From contig NZ_JAUSQM010000001.1 in NCBI RefSeq assembly GCF_030811215.1, forward strand, positions 186,001 to 250,000: a stretch of DNA of 64,000 bases, given 5' to 3'. Positions 7,264 through 15,992 of this stretch are shown piece by piece. This DNA comes from Nocardioides massiliensis. GTDB lineage: Bacteria; Actinomycetota; Actinomycetes; Propionibacteriales; Nocardioidaceae. The translations under genes and the position numbers were made by a program. Numbering within the stretch: position 1 is the stretch's first letter; each line of letters starts with the position of its first letter. The notes under the pieces are model-generated. The model was given only the letters and a program-made list of their open reading frames with translations. It was not told where the DNA came from and did no database searches.

Positions 7264-8106
7264 GGTGACCTCCTGGTCATCCTCGGTGGTGGTTGTGGTG
7301 CTGTCCGACCGGGTGGCCGGGACGTACTTGGTGACGGGCCGGACCTCGGTCCGGTCGCCGGTCAGGGACACCGACAGGTCGTCGTCGGCGACGGTGTAGG
7401 TCTGCTGCCAGGTCTTGGAGGGCTCGTCTTCGGCGGAGGCCTCGAACCAGACGGTGGACTCGTCGAAGTCGCGCACCCAGGCGTAGCGGCGGCCGTTGCC
7501 GTGCTCGGTGCGTACGGCGTCGGAGAGCTGCTGGCGGCGTTCGTCGGCGGTGGCTTCCTCGACGCCGCGGGCGATCGCGCGGTCGGTGACGGCTTCGGAC
7601 TCCAGGACGCCCAGGACGTGGCCGCCGCGGCCGGCGCGGGTCACGAAGTCCACGGAGGTGATCGCGGCCAGGCTCTCGACGATCTTGCCGGTGCGGCCCT
7701 CGGCTTCGCCGTCGACGAGGTCGGTGGCGGAGCCGCGGATGGACAGGCCGATGTTGGCGGCGAAGTCCTCGTCGAGGAGGAGGTCGCGGTAGGGCGCGAA
7801 CGGCTTGACCTTGCCGCGGACGCCGCCGATGTCGGGGTCGTAAGTGCCGGCCTCTTTGATGACGGCGCAGAGGTCGCGCACGGATCGGCCGGGGCGGGAG
7901 GCGTTCTCGTCGGCGGTGGGGTGGTCGAAGTACATGTGGGTGCCGGCGGGGAACAGTGGGGCGGCGGCTTCGACGACGTCGGGGGAGTAGTAGCCGCTCG
8001 AGCCCCAGCCGGGGGTGATGAAGACGACGTCGAGGAGGCCGCTGTCCTGGTCGGCGGTCGCTGTGGTCTCCGAGAGGGTGAAGCTCTCGGCGATCTGCTG
8101 GGGCAT
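6841..8106 (-). CDS. Prohead protease-scaffold fusion (Mu gpI-like)
   Basis: 421 residues. The first 200 or so residues form the protease region, with AAPLFPAGTHMYFDHP and a downstream SIRGSATDLVDGEAEGRTGKIVESLAAITSVDFVT; that DH and S-containing pattern is seen in Mu gpI-type capsid maturation proteases. After a charged linker rich in Thr/Asp, the last 140 residues are a highly charged coiled-coil scaffold (ESERDTAIRERDEARSERDS) ending in a glycine-rich tail. The ATG has GGAGGACC upstream. It processes the capsid shell and removes the scaffold during head maturation. A second start lies inside the gene. Confidence 0.85.
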   Translation of the reverse strand: MPQQIAESFTLSETTATADQDSGLLDVVFITPGWGSSGYYSPDVVEAAAPLFPAGTHMYFDHPTADENASRPGRSVRDLCAVIKEAGTYDPDIGGVRGKVKPFAPYRDLLLDEDFAANIGLSIRGSATDLVDGEAEGRTGKIVESLAAITSVDFVTRAGRGGHVLGVLESEAVTDRAIARGVEEATADERRQQLSDAVRTEHGNGRRYAWVRDFDESTVWFEASAEDEPSKTWQQTYTVADDDLSVSLTGDRTEVRPVTKYVPATRSDSTTTTTEDDQEVTMGNIQIDEAEHNRIVERAGRVDVLESERDTAIRERDEARSERDSLRRTVRAGEIVTERATEAGVEFDDLQIVGLLAQLPLTEAGELDEETFATTVDEHAAKRKVAEGTGRVIGMGGTTTTGGSAVSLTDIDEALGLGKEA

Positions 8107-8141
8107 GGCGGGTCCTCCGTGGGGCGAGTAGCGTGCGGCGG

Positions 8142-8339
8142 ATGGAGCACGAAGAGCCGATCCCGCTGTGTCCGGAGTGCGGCCTGGAGATGTCGACTGA
8201 GGTGCTCGGTGAACGGGTCGCCGAGCCAGGTCCTCACGGCTCCCTGGCCGGCGAGATCGAGATCAGGTGGGTCTGTAAGGAACCCGGGTGCAGGTCCAAC
8301 CAGCCCGGGTCGCTCGGCGGGGACAACGGTGGGGGCTGA
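8142..8339 (+). CDS. Small zinc-ribbon protein on opposite strand
   Basis: 65 residues, MEHEEPIPLCPECGLEM then WVCKEPGCRS, giving two cysteine pairs for one zinc site. A TAGCGT -10-like box (8129-8134) ends seven bases before the ATG, so a leaderless transcript is possible. It occupies the 353-base gap between the protease gene and the head morphogenesis gene; I see nothing else convincing in that gap. It is short and on the minority strand, so it may not be real. If real, it is an independently expressed accessory gene. Confidence 0.45.
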   Translation: MEHEEPIPLCPECGLEMSTEVLGERVAEPGPHGSLAGEIEIRWVCKEPGCRSNQPGSLGGDNGGG

Positions 8340-8459
8340 CGACGCCCGTTGTGAGGCAGCACCCGACGGCCTTCACAAGCTCGTTCTCACCGAGCTAGCT
8401 CCCGGCAGCAAGGGCGGATTGGCGATGGTTGACGAGTGCGTCTACTGCGGTGCCCAGGC

Positions 8460-9530
8460 CTACGAAGCCAGCGTCAGCGACCGAGCCGGCGCGAACCCGG
8501 CTGGCGCCGACGCCATCACGTAGGAGTCACGCCACCCCGACGTCGTACGACGCTCAGCCCACGCCGACATCGGGAACGCACCAGCGCGCCACGCCTCGAA
8601 CCGGGCCGCCCCGAGCACCCGACGCTGCTCGTCCTCACCCAACGCGGCGAAGAGCGCGTTGCCATCCGGCAACAGCGACGGCGGGTCGTCGATGTCGAAC
8701 CCCAACGCACGCCACGACCGGGTGACCGGCACCCGTGCGCAGCGGCACTGCTGGTGGCCGAGCGGCCCTGGCTCGCTGGTGGGGAGCTGCCGGCCGTGCA
8801 TCGACCAGCACGCCGGGCAGGTGTCGGCGTCGAGTTCAGCGGTCCACACCCAGCCGGCCAGCACGTCTGTGTCGGCCTCGTGCGCCGCCTGCGCAGCGGC
8901 TCGATAGGCGTCCAGGGTCTCGGTCCGGGCGATGACGAGCGCCCGGTGCAACCCGCCGTTGAATCGCTTCTCCGCCCGCCGGACCATGCGTCGGGCTGTC
9001 ACTCGGGGGTTCGCGCCGGCGGCCACACCGCGGATCAGTTCACGGCGTACGGCGGCGTAGGCCTCCGGTGCCAGCGGGACGGCGAGCGAGGTGATCTGCT
9101 CGGTGGAGCGGCGCACGATCGCTTCGAGCTGTCCAGGGTCGACCCGTGACCACTGGTCGACGCCGAGCAGGGCCTTCGCGTTCGGCGGCAGCTGAGAGTC
9201 GATGATCGAAGCCTGAGCGCCGAGAGTGGTGTCGATGACGCCCTGCAGGTCAGCGGTGATGCGTACGCCGGCGTCCGCGGCGAGCTCGGCGAGACGGTCC
9301 GCGATGTACTCCAACGACCGGGCGAGGCGCGTCGAGCGCATCAGCTGGGCACGGGTGACGCGGTCGCCAGCGACGAGCTGCTCGAGGAGCGCGTCGTGGA
9401 GCTCGGTGGCGACCTCGTCCCACGCGGTAGCCCACGCCCGGACGAGGTCGCGGGTCTGGGCGTCGGTGACGCGCTGCAGCTCGCGCCGCAGACCCTGCTC
9501 GACCCGCATGGTGCGATCGGTGAGGGCCAC
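8460..9530 (-). CDS. Phage head morphogenesis protein (Mu gpF / SPP1 gp7-like)
   Basis: 356 residues from a GTG two bases after the portal stop. Residues roughly 150-280 hold the gpF-type core: TARRMVRRAEKRFNGGLHRALVIARTETLDAYR, then WVWTAELDADTCPACWSMHG and the GPLGHQQCRCARVPV segment. The RTET, CPACWSMHG and H-x-x-CRC motifs are the conserved metal-binding signature of this minor head protein family. It is made next to the portal and is packaged in low copy, probably aiding DNA ejection or head assembly. Confidence 0.88.
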   Translation of the reverse strand: MALTDRTMRVEQGLRRELQRVTDAQTRDLVRAWATAWDEVATELHDALLEQLVAGDRVTRAQLMRSTRLARSLEYIADRLAELAADAGVRITADLQGVIDTTLGAQASIIDSQLPPNAKALLGVDQWSRVDPGQLEAIVRRSTEQITSLAVPLAPEAYAAVRRELIRGVAAGANPRVTARRMVRRAEKRFNGGLHRALVIARTETLDAYRAAAQAAHEADTDVLAGWVWTAELDADTCPACWSMHGRQLPTSEPGPLGHQQCRCARVPVTRSWRALGFDIDDPPSLLPDGNALFAALGEDEQRRVLGAARFEAWRAGAFPMSAWAERRTTSGWRDSYVMASAPAGFAPARSLTLAS

Positions 9531-9532
9531 GG

Positions 9533-11134
9533 TCAGGCCTCGTCCTCGTCGTCGACCTCTTCACGGTCGACCACCCGGGCCGGGTCGTCCCCGCGACGGA
9601 ACGCCTGCACCGCGGCGTCGCCGGCGTTGGCGTCGGGGTCGATCCAGTTGCCCTCGTCGTCGGTGAGCGCATCGACAATCTCGTCGACGTCCTTCTCGCC
9701 GAGCGCCTTCAACAGGGCCTTGAGCAGCCACGGCTTCGGGAGCACCTCGGTGCCGGAGGCCTCGACGAGCGCGGTGACCAGCTTCAGCGGGTCCATCTTG
9801 TCGATCGGCGGCCAGTCCACCTCGAGGGTCCGCTCGACGTCCCCGGCGAGGGTGACGACCTCGCGGCGGGTGAAGGTGTCCAGCACCACGGTGCCCCGCA
9901 GAGCGCCGCGAGGTGCTCGCACGGACTGGTCGACGACGTAGTCGAGCACCGTGCTGATGACCGCGCCCCACAGCGTGCGGCGGGCGTTCATCTCCTGGAT
10001 CAGGGGCCGGTCGAGTGTCTCCGCGACTGCACGGGCCCCGGTGGTGCCCGGGTCGGCGAGCAGCATCGTGACGGGCAGACCGAGGCCAGCGGCGGCCATC
10101 GCGGCCAGGGGGCGACCGGAGTCGGAGTCGATGGTCGCGCCGGTCTTCGGGATCGCCTCGAGCGAGGCACCCGGGCCGTACGCCGCGACCTGGCCAGCGT
10201 CCGAGGCGGTCCCGGGCAGACCGGCGGCCGACGGCAGCGCCGCGGCGAGGGTCTGCGCAGCGCGCCGGGCCTTCGATGCTCGGTCCCCGGTGAGGCGCCA
10301 CGCGAACTTCGACAGCGCCTTGACCAGCTGTGCCCAGTCGGTGAGGAACCCCTCGTAGGCCCGCGCCCATGGCAGCGCGGCGTACACGTCGGGGACCCCG
10401 AACTTCATGCCGTCGAGCCGGTTGACCGCGACGTGCAGGATCGGCTGGTCCCACTGGACCGGGACACCGTCGATGGTCTTCGGTCGCAACTTGGGCCGGA
10501 ACCCGACCGCGGGGTGCAGGACCCGGCGGGTCTCCCTGCGCAACCGGGTCGACCCGGGCGCGTAGCCGGGTTCGGCGATCTGCGCGGAGTAGGTCCGCAG
10601 GTAGAACCACGGGTCGTCGCGGTCCTCGGGGTTCAGGATGACGTCGCGGACCTCAGCGAACGGCACCGACCGGACGGTGGTCGCTCCGTTGAGAGGGTTG
10701 GGGAAGAACGCCAGGAAGAAGTTCCCGTCGACGCCGAGCGCCCGCTCGTTCTCCTCCTGGGCCTGGGCGGAGGTGAACGCGGCCTGGTTCGCCGGGTCGT
10801 CCCAGAACGCCTTGACGACGGCGTTGACGTCCTGGGGTGCGGACTCGCCGGCGCGGGCAGCGACCTCGACGCCCTGGCCCCAGATGTAGCCGATGCGCAG
10901 CAACAAGCCGCGCTTGATGATCGGGGAGGCGATGGCCATGACGGCGCAATTGCGGGTGATCGCGTCGAGCCCGTCACGGGAGAACTCGCGGTCGAGCTCC
11001 GTCGACATCGTGCGCCAGCCGCGGTCCTCGGCGGAGAGACCGAGGTCGGCGAAGTCCTCCTGGAGGAGCGCGATCATCGACTCGGCGGCGGCGAGCTGCT
11101 GCTCGGTGGTGACGGGGGTGGCCTCGATGGTCAC
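9533..11134 (-). CDS. Portal protein
   Basis: 533 residues, a normal portal length, starting at a GTG 47 bases after the terminase stop. Support comes from position between large terminase and the gpF-like protein, and from portal-like sequence: MAIASPIIKRGLLLRIGYIWGQGVE near the N-terminus, a central DVYAALPWARAYEGFLTDWAQLVKALSKFAW helix region, and LAAMAAAGLGLPVTMLLADPG before the crown. The C-terminus is acidic. The protein forms the dodecameric ring through which DNA is packaged. Confidence 0.87.
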   Translation of the reverse strand: MTIEATPVTTEQQLAAAESMIALLQEDFADLGLSAEDRGWRTMSTELDREFSRDGLDAITRNCAVMAIASPIIKRGLLLRIGYIWGQGVEVAARAGESAPQDVNAVVKAFWDDPANQAAFTSAQAQEENERALGVDGNFFLAFFPNPLNGATTVRSVPFAEVRDVILNPEDRDDPWFYLRTYSAQIAEPGYAPGSTRLRRETRRVLHPAVGFRPKLRPKTIDGVPVQWDQPILHVAVNRLDGMKFGVPDVYAALPWARAYEGFLTDWAQLVKALSKFAWRLTGDRASKARRAAQTLAAALPSAAGLPGTASDAGQVAAYGPGASLEAIPKTGATIDSDSGRPLAAMAAAGLGLPVTMLLADPGTTGARAVAETLDRPLIQEMNARRTLWGAVISTVLDYVVDQSVRAPRGALRGTVVLDTFTRREVVTLAGDVERTLEVDWPPIDKMDPLKLVTALVEASGTEVLPKPWLLKALLKALGEKDVDEIVDALTDDEGNWIDPDANAGDAAVQAFRRGDDPARVVDREEVDDEDEA

Positions 11135-11181
11135 GGGTCACACCCCCTCAATCCTGGTCGGGTTCGTGCAATCGGCGGGGT

Positions 11182-12711
11182 TCAGTACGGCGTGATGCGG
11201 AAGCGCGCGAGTTCGTCGTCGAGGTCTTCCTCGGTGAACGTCTCGCCGGCGAGCAGCGGCTGCACGATGAGGCGGTTGAGGGCCTGGGACATGGCGTCGA
11301 CGTCGTCGTCGTGCTTGCCGGTGGGGAACGCGGCGGCTTCCTCGATGACCTCGTCCACCCACGGGCACAGCTCAGGCGCGGGGAGCCACACGTTGTGGGC
11401 TTCGACGAGCGGGGAGACGGCGGTGGCACGGGCGACCTTGCCGCCGTCGGGCTCGATCGGGACGAGCCCGGGGATGCTGCGGGTGAGCATCGCGATGACC
11501 GCGGTGCCGTTGGCCTTGTCCTCCACGAGCTTGAGCAGCGCCTGTGGCCACCGGGCGGCGAGGCGGCGTACGGCGAGCAGGGTGGCGGGGAAGTCGAGGC
11601 GGCCGTGGATGCGGTCGAGGAGGTAGGCGTCGGCGCCGCGGCGCATCCACACGTGGCCGGCGACGTAGTCGGAGCCGGCGGTGCTCTTGAACGCCATGTC
11701 CCAGGAGATGAGCAGGTCGTCGTACTGGGTGAGGATCCGGGCGCCGTCTTCGCGTTCGATCCACAGCGGCTGGTCGTAGAACTGCCAGTGCTCGCGCTTG
11801 AAGATCGTGCCCTCGGCCGAGGACGGGCGACCCTGGTAGAGCGCGGACCAGGTCCGGGACCCCACGCGGGTCTTGATCGCTTCCCACTGGGCGCGGGTGC
11901 GGCCACGTGCGGATTCGAGGTACTCGCCGACGGCCCGGTCGAGCGCGTCGGTCTCGCCCTTCGCGGGGTCGTGGTCGGCCTGGGCGGGGATGTTCACCAC
12001 CCGCCACAGGTGGCCGTCCTCGGCAGCCAGGAGCCGGCCGGCGAGGTCGTCGTCGTGCCACCGGGTCAGGATCAGCACGACCTGCGCGCCGGGAGCGAGT
12101 CGGGTGGAAGCGACGTCGGTCCACCAGTCCCACACGGACTGCCGGTAGACCTCGGAGTCGGCTTCCTTCCGGTCCTTGATCGGGTCGTCGATGATCATCA
12201 GGTCCGCGGGGCGGCCGGTGAGGCCGGCGCCGATACCGACGGACACGAGCCCGCCGTCCTGGCCGGCGAGCTGCCACTCGGAAGCGGAGCCGTTGTCGGC
12301 GGCGATGGACATGCCGAGCTCGGGGTTGGAAGCGATGAGGTTGCGGATCGCGCGACCGTTGCGGTTCGCGAGGCCCTGGCCGTAGGAGGCGCCGACGATG
12401 CGGGTCCAGGGCCGGTGCTTGAGGACCCAGGTGGGGAAGTCCTTGGCGACCCTCGTGGACTTGCCCTCTTGCGGGGGCATCGTGATGATGAGCCGGCCGT
12501 CGGGGGTGTCCATGAGGCGCTGCAGCTCGTCGTCGACGAGGGCAAGCGCGGGGGTCTGGACGGTGGAGCGGGTGAGCCGGGCGGCGAGGGTGCCGGGGGT
12601 GCGCCAGGAGTCGACGTCGGCTTGCTCGAGGACGGGGTTGGGGGCGCGGAGCTCGAAGGCGCGCGCTGCCTGTTCCCACACGTTGAGGGGGTCGGGGAGG
12701 ACGGAGGTCAT
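11182..12711 (-). CDS. Terminase large subunit
   Basis: 509 residues from the ATG at 12711. The ATPase half has a Walker A-like PPQEGKST (residues 79-86) and a Walker B LMIIDDP (171-177), followed by the coupling region LILTRWHDDDLAGRLL. The nuclease half has ISWDMAFKSTAGSDY, an acidic KLVEDKANG segment, and KHDDDVDAMSQAL, giving the expected three acidic sites of an RNase H fold. It packages DNA with the portal. The 130-base gap upstream (12712-12841) contains no gene I can support. Confidence 0.95.
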   Translation of the reverse strand: MTSVLPDPLNVWEQAARAFELRAPNPVLEQADVDSWRTPGTLAARLTRSTVQTPALALVDDELQRLMDTPDGRLIITMPPQEGKSTRVAKDFPTWVLKHRPWTRIVGASYGQGLANRNGRAIRNLIASNPELGMSIAADNGSASEWQLAGQDGGLVSVGIGAGLTGRPADLMIIDDPIKDRKEADSEVYRQSVWDWWTDVASTRLAPGAQVVLILTRWHDDDLAGRLLAAEDGHLWRVVNIPAQADHDPAKGETDALDRAVGEYLESARGRTRAQWEAIKTRVGSRTWSALYQGRPSSAEGTIFKREHWQFYDQPLWIEREDGARILTQYDDLLISWDMAFKSTAGSDYVAGHVWMRRGADAYLLDRIHGRLDFPATLLAVRRLAARWPQALLKLVEDKANGTAVIAMLTRSIPGLVPIEPDGGKVARATAVSPLVEAHNVWLPAPELCPWVDEVIEEAAAFPTGKHDDDVDAMSQALNRLIVQPLLAGETFTEEDLDDELARFRITPY

Positions 12712-12841
12712 CTCGTCACCGCCCTCCTGCTCTGGACGTGCGAAGACCCCGCTCCACCGGGTTTTGGGTAGGCGAGGTCTGCCAGGAAGGATGCCACAAA
12801 ACGCGATGATCGGCGACACGATCGCCCGAAACGCGTGTCGC

Positions 12842-14239
12842 TCACGCCGCGTCGACCTCCCATTCCTCGAGCAGCCGCCGCACCCGAGCCGGGTGGATCC
12901 CCAGCCGCCGACCGGCCTCCTCACCGTCCTCGCCCGCGTCGATCGCGGCACGCAACGCCGTAGCCTCCCGCTCGAACCTGGCCCGCTCGAGCGCGGCGAG
13001 CTCGGCCTTCCGGACGGTCTCCGCAGCACGCTCGGCCACCGACGGCCAGTGCACGAGCAGCATCCCCCACCGCTCGCCGGCGACCCACCGGCACGTGACC
13101 GCGACCTGCAGCCGCTCCGCCCACCGGCGCACGGTGCGCGGCGGGAACGAGTGCCCGGTCATTGTGGTCGCCGCCTCCGCGGCCATCGCGATGTGGGTCC
13201 AGCCGTCACCGGCCGGTCCGCCTTCGAGGAGGGAGCGGCGTACGGCGTGGGCGTACTCGCCGGGGGTGTAGGTCTTGCGGCAGCGCATGCACTCCCAGGA
13301 CTGGCCGACGGCGGGGTCGACGATGCCGCCCTGGCCGTGCCGGGAGGTGGTGCAGCGGTTGCAGGGATGGCGGGCTGCGGAGATCTCGGCGTCGGTGGGG
13401 ACGCGGCGCGCGGCCGCGAGCTGCTCCGGTGTCGGGGTGCGGCCGGCGGCTCGTGTCTCGCGGACCAGCTGCACGGCGGCCGTGTGCGCGGCCCGCAGCT
13501 GCACCAGGTGCCGGCGCGCGGCCGTGTCGTGCTCGCACGGCCGCGGGTCGCCGAACCGGCGCACCAGGTCCTCGCCGCACTCGTCGCACGGCACACCGAA
13601 CTCGTGGTGGCGTTCGTCGTGGACGATCTGCTCGAGCTGGCGGCGGATCGCGGCCAGGTCGTCGGCCATCCGCGGCCAGTCCGGGCCGTCGTTGGTCTGC
13701 GCGAGCTGGGTGAGGTGCTCGGCGAGGTAGTGGCAGGCGCCGCCGACGGTGGGTCGGGCGGGGGCGGTGTGGCCGAGCCAGGCGGCTACCTGCTCGACCC
13801 ATGCGAGGAGCGGGAGGAGGACGGGGACGGGGTCGCCGGGGAGGTGGTCGTCGTTGAGGTGGGGTGACCAGAGGAGGTCGGGGCCGTCGGGGCCGGTGCG
13901 GACGTAGGTGACGAGGGCGTCGCCGCCGGGGATGGGGGCGGCGGCGAGGAGGCGGCCGTTGTTGCCGCCGTGGATGGCGTGGAGGCGGATGGCGCGGTCG
14001 AGGTGGCGGATGTCGGTGAGGTCGTCGCGGGTGGTGCCGATGCACTTGGGGCAGGTGTGTGGGTGGGCGTTGTCGAGGTGGCGCCAGCCGCAGAGGGTGC
14101 AGTGGGGTGCGGTGCAGGGGGCGCAGCCGCGGCACCGACCCGGGTTGTCGGCGTGGGTGCAGGGGTCGCGGTGTTCGCCGGTGATGGCGCGGCTGGTGTC
14201 GGTGTCGGGTGCGTGGTGGCAGCGGGCGGGGACGGTCAT
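12842..14239 (-). CDS. Large cysteine-rich phage protein with C-terminal HTH (packaging-region, function unknown)
   Basis: 465 residues. The N-terminal 80 residues hold clustered Cys pairs (CRGCAPCTAPHCTLCGW, CPKC). A second set sits in the middle (CDECGEDL, CNRCTTS, CMRCRKTYTP), so at least two zinc ribbons are likely. The C-terminus has two HTH-like segments, PPRTVRRWAERL and AGRRLGIHPARVRRLLEEWE. It directly precedes the large terminase, so a DNA-recognition role in packaging is conceivable, but the length and zinc content do not match any small terminase I know. The first gene of the 4-base-overlap series starts here. Confidence 0.75.
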   Translation of the reverse strand: MTVPARCHHAPDTDTSRAITGEHRDPCTHADNPGRCRGCAPCTAPHCTLCGWRHLDNAHPHTCPKCIGTTRDDLTDIRHLDRAIRLHAIHGGNNGRLLAAAPIPGGDALVTYVRTGPDGPDLLWSPHLNDDHLPGDPVPVLLPLLAWVEQVAAWLGHTAPARPTVGGACHYLAEHLTQLAQTNDGPDWPRMADDLAAIRRQLEQIVHDERHHEFGVPCDECGEDLVRRFGDPRPCEHDTAARRHLVQLRAAHTAAVQLVRETRAAGRTPTPEQLAAARRVPTDAEISAARHPCNRCTTSRHGQGGIVDPAVGQSWECMRCRKTYTPGEYAHAVRRSLLEGGPAGDGWTHIAMAAEAATTMTGHSFPPRTVRRWAERLQVAVTCRWVAGERWGMLLVHWPSVAERAAETVRKAELAALERARFEREATALRAAIDAGEDGEEAGRRLGIHPARVRRLLEEWEVDAA

Positions 14240-14688
14240 GGGTGGGTGTCTCCCTCGTGCGGCTCGGCGGGGCGGAGGGGGCTGATGCAGTTGGTGTGCG
14301 GGTGGAAGACCACGGGAACGACGGTGACCGCGAGCTCCGCAATCCGCTGCTCCGTTGCGCGCCGGGCCTCGGCACGCATGGTGGCGAGCAGCCGGTGAGC
14401 ATCGTCGGAGCCGGCGTACGACGGCGGACCGACGGGAGGCCTGTGCTCGCCGCACACCCAGCACGGGGCGATGCCCGCCCACGACACCTCGCAGTCGCGG
14501 CAGCGCATGATGGACTCGCGCCAACTGTGGTCGTCGAGGAGCTGGATCATCGGCCGCACGATCTGCGCGTCACGGTCGTCGTCGAGGCTCCGGGGGTCCT
14601 CGAACAGCGGATCGCCCGGCACCCACGCCTCCGGTTGGGCTTCCCAGTCGGCGACGGTGGCGTCGATGCGGGACAGGATGTCGGTCAC
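14236..14688 (-). CDS. Small protein with CxxC pairs
   Basis: 150 residues from a GTG, overlapping its neighbours on both sides by 4 bases. An acidic N-terminal half is followed by CRDCEVSWAGIAPCWVC, a single predicted zinc knuckle, and an Arg-rich helix (ATMRAEARRATEQRIAELA). No family recognised. It is translationally coupled in the zinc-ribbon cluster. Confidence 0.7.
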   Translation of the reverse strand: MTDILSRIDATVADWEAQPEAWVPGDPLFEDPRSLDDDRDAQIVRPMIQLLDDHSWRESIMRCRDCEVSWAGIAPCWVCGEHRPPVGPPSYAGSDDAHRLLATMRAEARRATEQRIAELAVTVVPVVFHPHTNCISPLRPAEPHEGDTHP

Positions 14689-14858
14689 GCTGCTCGCCCC
14701 CACGGCCAGCCCTTCGGCATCGGCCCACCCCAACGCCGGCAGACCGAGCACACCCGGTCCTTGTGCCGGGTCCAGCCGCGCTTGGCGGGGAACTTCACGC
14801 CGGTCTGGTCGGCGTAGTGGCCGTGGCACTTCCGGCAGCGCTGCAGGCGGCGCGTCAT
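14685..14858 (-). CDS. 57-residue zinc-finger protein
   Basis: The sequence contains CRKCHGHYAD and CSVCRRWGG, two CxxC pairs 28 residues apart (first cysteine to first cysteine), with a basic C-terminus. It overlaps the genes before and after it by 4 bases, which supports its reality despite its size. Probably nucleic-acid binding; role unknown. Confidence 0.7.
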   Translation of the reverse strand: MTRRLQRCRKCHGHYADQTGVKFPAKRGWTRHKDRVCSVCRRWGGPMPKGWPWGRAA

Positions 14859-15376
14859 GCGACCACCGCCACGGCGACGATGAGTACGGCCTGGGTGACG
14901 AGCATGCACACCGTCGCGATCGTCAGCGACCGGCACCACCGCTGCAGTCGGTTGATGCGCGTGGTCTCCCAGGCGAGGCGGTCGTGGGCGTCGTAGCGGT
15001 CGCGGTGCCGGCTCCGCATCTCGTTGCGCAGCATCTCCCGGACGGCGGTGAGCTGCTGTTGGACCTCGGTGAGGGTCGTGGCATCCGGTGATGGCCCGTG
15101 GTGCGGGAACGCTGGTCGGTGTACGAGCTCGCGGAGGGAGCGGGCGACGGCGTCGCGTTCGGCGAGGAGCGCCTCGAACCGCCGGAGCTCCGAGGGGCAG
15201 CAGACGATGTGGGTGTCGGCGGTGCAGTCGTCGCGGCCGGTGCAGGTGGGCGGGGTGCTCGTCGAGCCGCCCCGAGCCGCCGGCCGAACGTCGGGCACAA
15301 CGGGATCCGGCAGCGGCTCGTACTTCGGCCGGGGTGGCGGCGTGGAATCGTCGGACATGTCGTGGTTCTCGCTCAC
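14855..15376 (-). CDS. Membrane-anchored coiled-coil protein
   Basis: 173 residues from a GTG with AGGAGA upstream; a later ATG at 15358 lacks a good ribosome site. The N-terminal 60 residues are Pro-rich. A cysteine group (CTGRDDC, HIVCCPSE) is followed by a long helix (LTEVQQQLTAVREMLRNEMRSRHRDRYDAHDRL). A hydrophobic C-terminal segment, TIATVCMLVTQAVLIVAVAV, should anchor it in the membrane. Unusual inside a packaging/replication cluster; function unknown. Confidence 0.7.
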   Translation of the reverse strand: MSENHDMSDDSTPPPRPKYEPLPDPVVPDVRPAARGGSTSTPPTCTGRDDCTADTHIVCCPSELRRFEALLAERDAVARSLRELVHRPAFPHHGPSPDATTLTEVQQQLTAVREMLRNEMRSRHRDRYDAHDRLAWETTRINRLQRWCRSLTIATVCMLVTQAVLIVAVAVVA

Positions 15377-15570
15377 GGTGTCTCCTGGGTGTCGAGGTCG
15401 TTGGCGTGCATCGGACACACCCCGTCGAGGGCGTGCAGGCGGATCCCGTCGCAGCGGGTGAGGTCGAAGCGGGTGCAGCCGCAGCCCAGCCGGGTGCGGC
15501 GAGTCGGGGTGAAGGTGCCGATGTGGCCGTCAGGGTGGCCCGAGCAGGTGTGGAACAGGGTCAGCGGCAT
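15373..15570 (-). CDS. Small Cys/His-rich protein
   Basis: 65 residues starting MPLTLFHTCSGHPDGHIG, with Cys and His residues (CGCTRF, CDGIRLH, CPMHAND) suited to metal binding. It overlaps the next gene by 4 bases and the previous stop by 1. No family recognised. Confidence 0.65.
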   Translation of the reverse strand: MPLTLFHTCSGHPDGHIGTFTPTRRTRLGCGCTRFDLTRCDGIRLHALDGVCPMHANDLDTQETP

Positions 15571-15992
15571 CAGCTGCTCACCGACCCGTCGTCGCCGTAG
15601 TCGGTGTGGTCCAACACCCACCACTCGTCGGTCGCGGTGTCCCACACGGTGTCGAGTTGGCAGTGGTGGCAGCGGAAGGCGTGCAACTCGATCCACCAGT
15701 ACCGGGGCATCTTGCCCTTGACGCGGAACGGCAGCCGGGCGCGCGCTTCCTCCTCGGCGCGGTAGTCGTCGTGCGTGAGACGCGCCGAGTCAGCGCGCAA
15801 TCCCTTGTTCGTTGACCAGCAGGGGAAGCCGCGCTCCATCGTCGGCATCCCGCAGCCTTCGCAGACGTCCGGCCGCATGTGCAGGTGAAGGGTGGTGATG
15901 GGCGCGTACTCCCAGCCCTCCCAGACGACCGCGCGGCCGTCCCAGCGGGGTGGGAGGTCGTGCTCGCGCAGCAACGTCAACAGGTCGGTCAC
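15570..15992 (-). CDS. Zinc-ribbon phage protein
   Basis: 140 residues from a GTG with GGAGGAG upstream. It starts (GTG)TDLLTLLREHDLPPRW and has CEGCGMP and CHHCQLDT pairs separated by about 70 residues, and a Trp-rich C-terminus (PRYWWIELHAF, EWWVLDHTDYG). Similar short proteins with an N-terminal LLREHxLPP motif are common in actinophage early regions (from memory); their function is not known. Confidence 0.7.
   Translation of the reverse strand: MTDLLTLLREHDLPPRWDGRAVVWEGWEYAPITTLHLHMRPDVCEGCGMPTMERGFPCWSTNKGLRADSARLTHDDYRAEEEARARLPFRVKGKMPRYWWIELHAFRCHHCQLDTVWDTATDEWWVLDHTDYGDDGSVSS

Noticed and set aside
6529-8523. 664-codon plus-strand frame opposite the protease-scaffold gene
   Set aside because: Low-complexity Gly/Val/Ala/Asp composition of an antisense shadow; the minus-strand protease and decoration genes explain it. 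Its last 33 codons contain a CVYCGAQ segment but lack supporting signals.
12712-12841. Possible N-terminal extension of the large terminase
   Set aside because: The frame stays open upstream, but a clean ATG with a GAGGGCGG ribosome site at 12711 begins the conserved protein; the upstream residues are Arg/Ser-rich.
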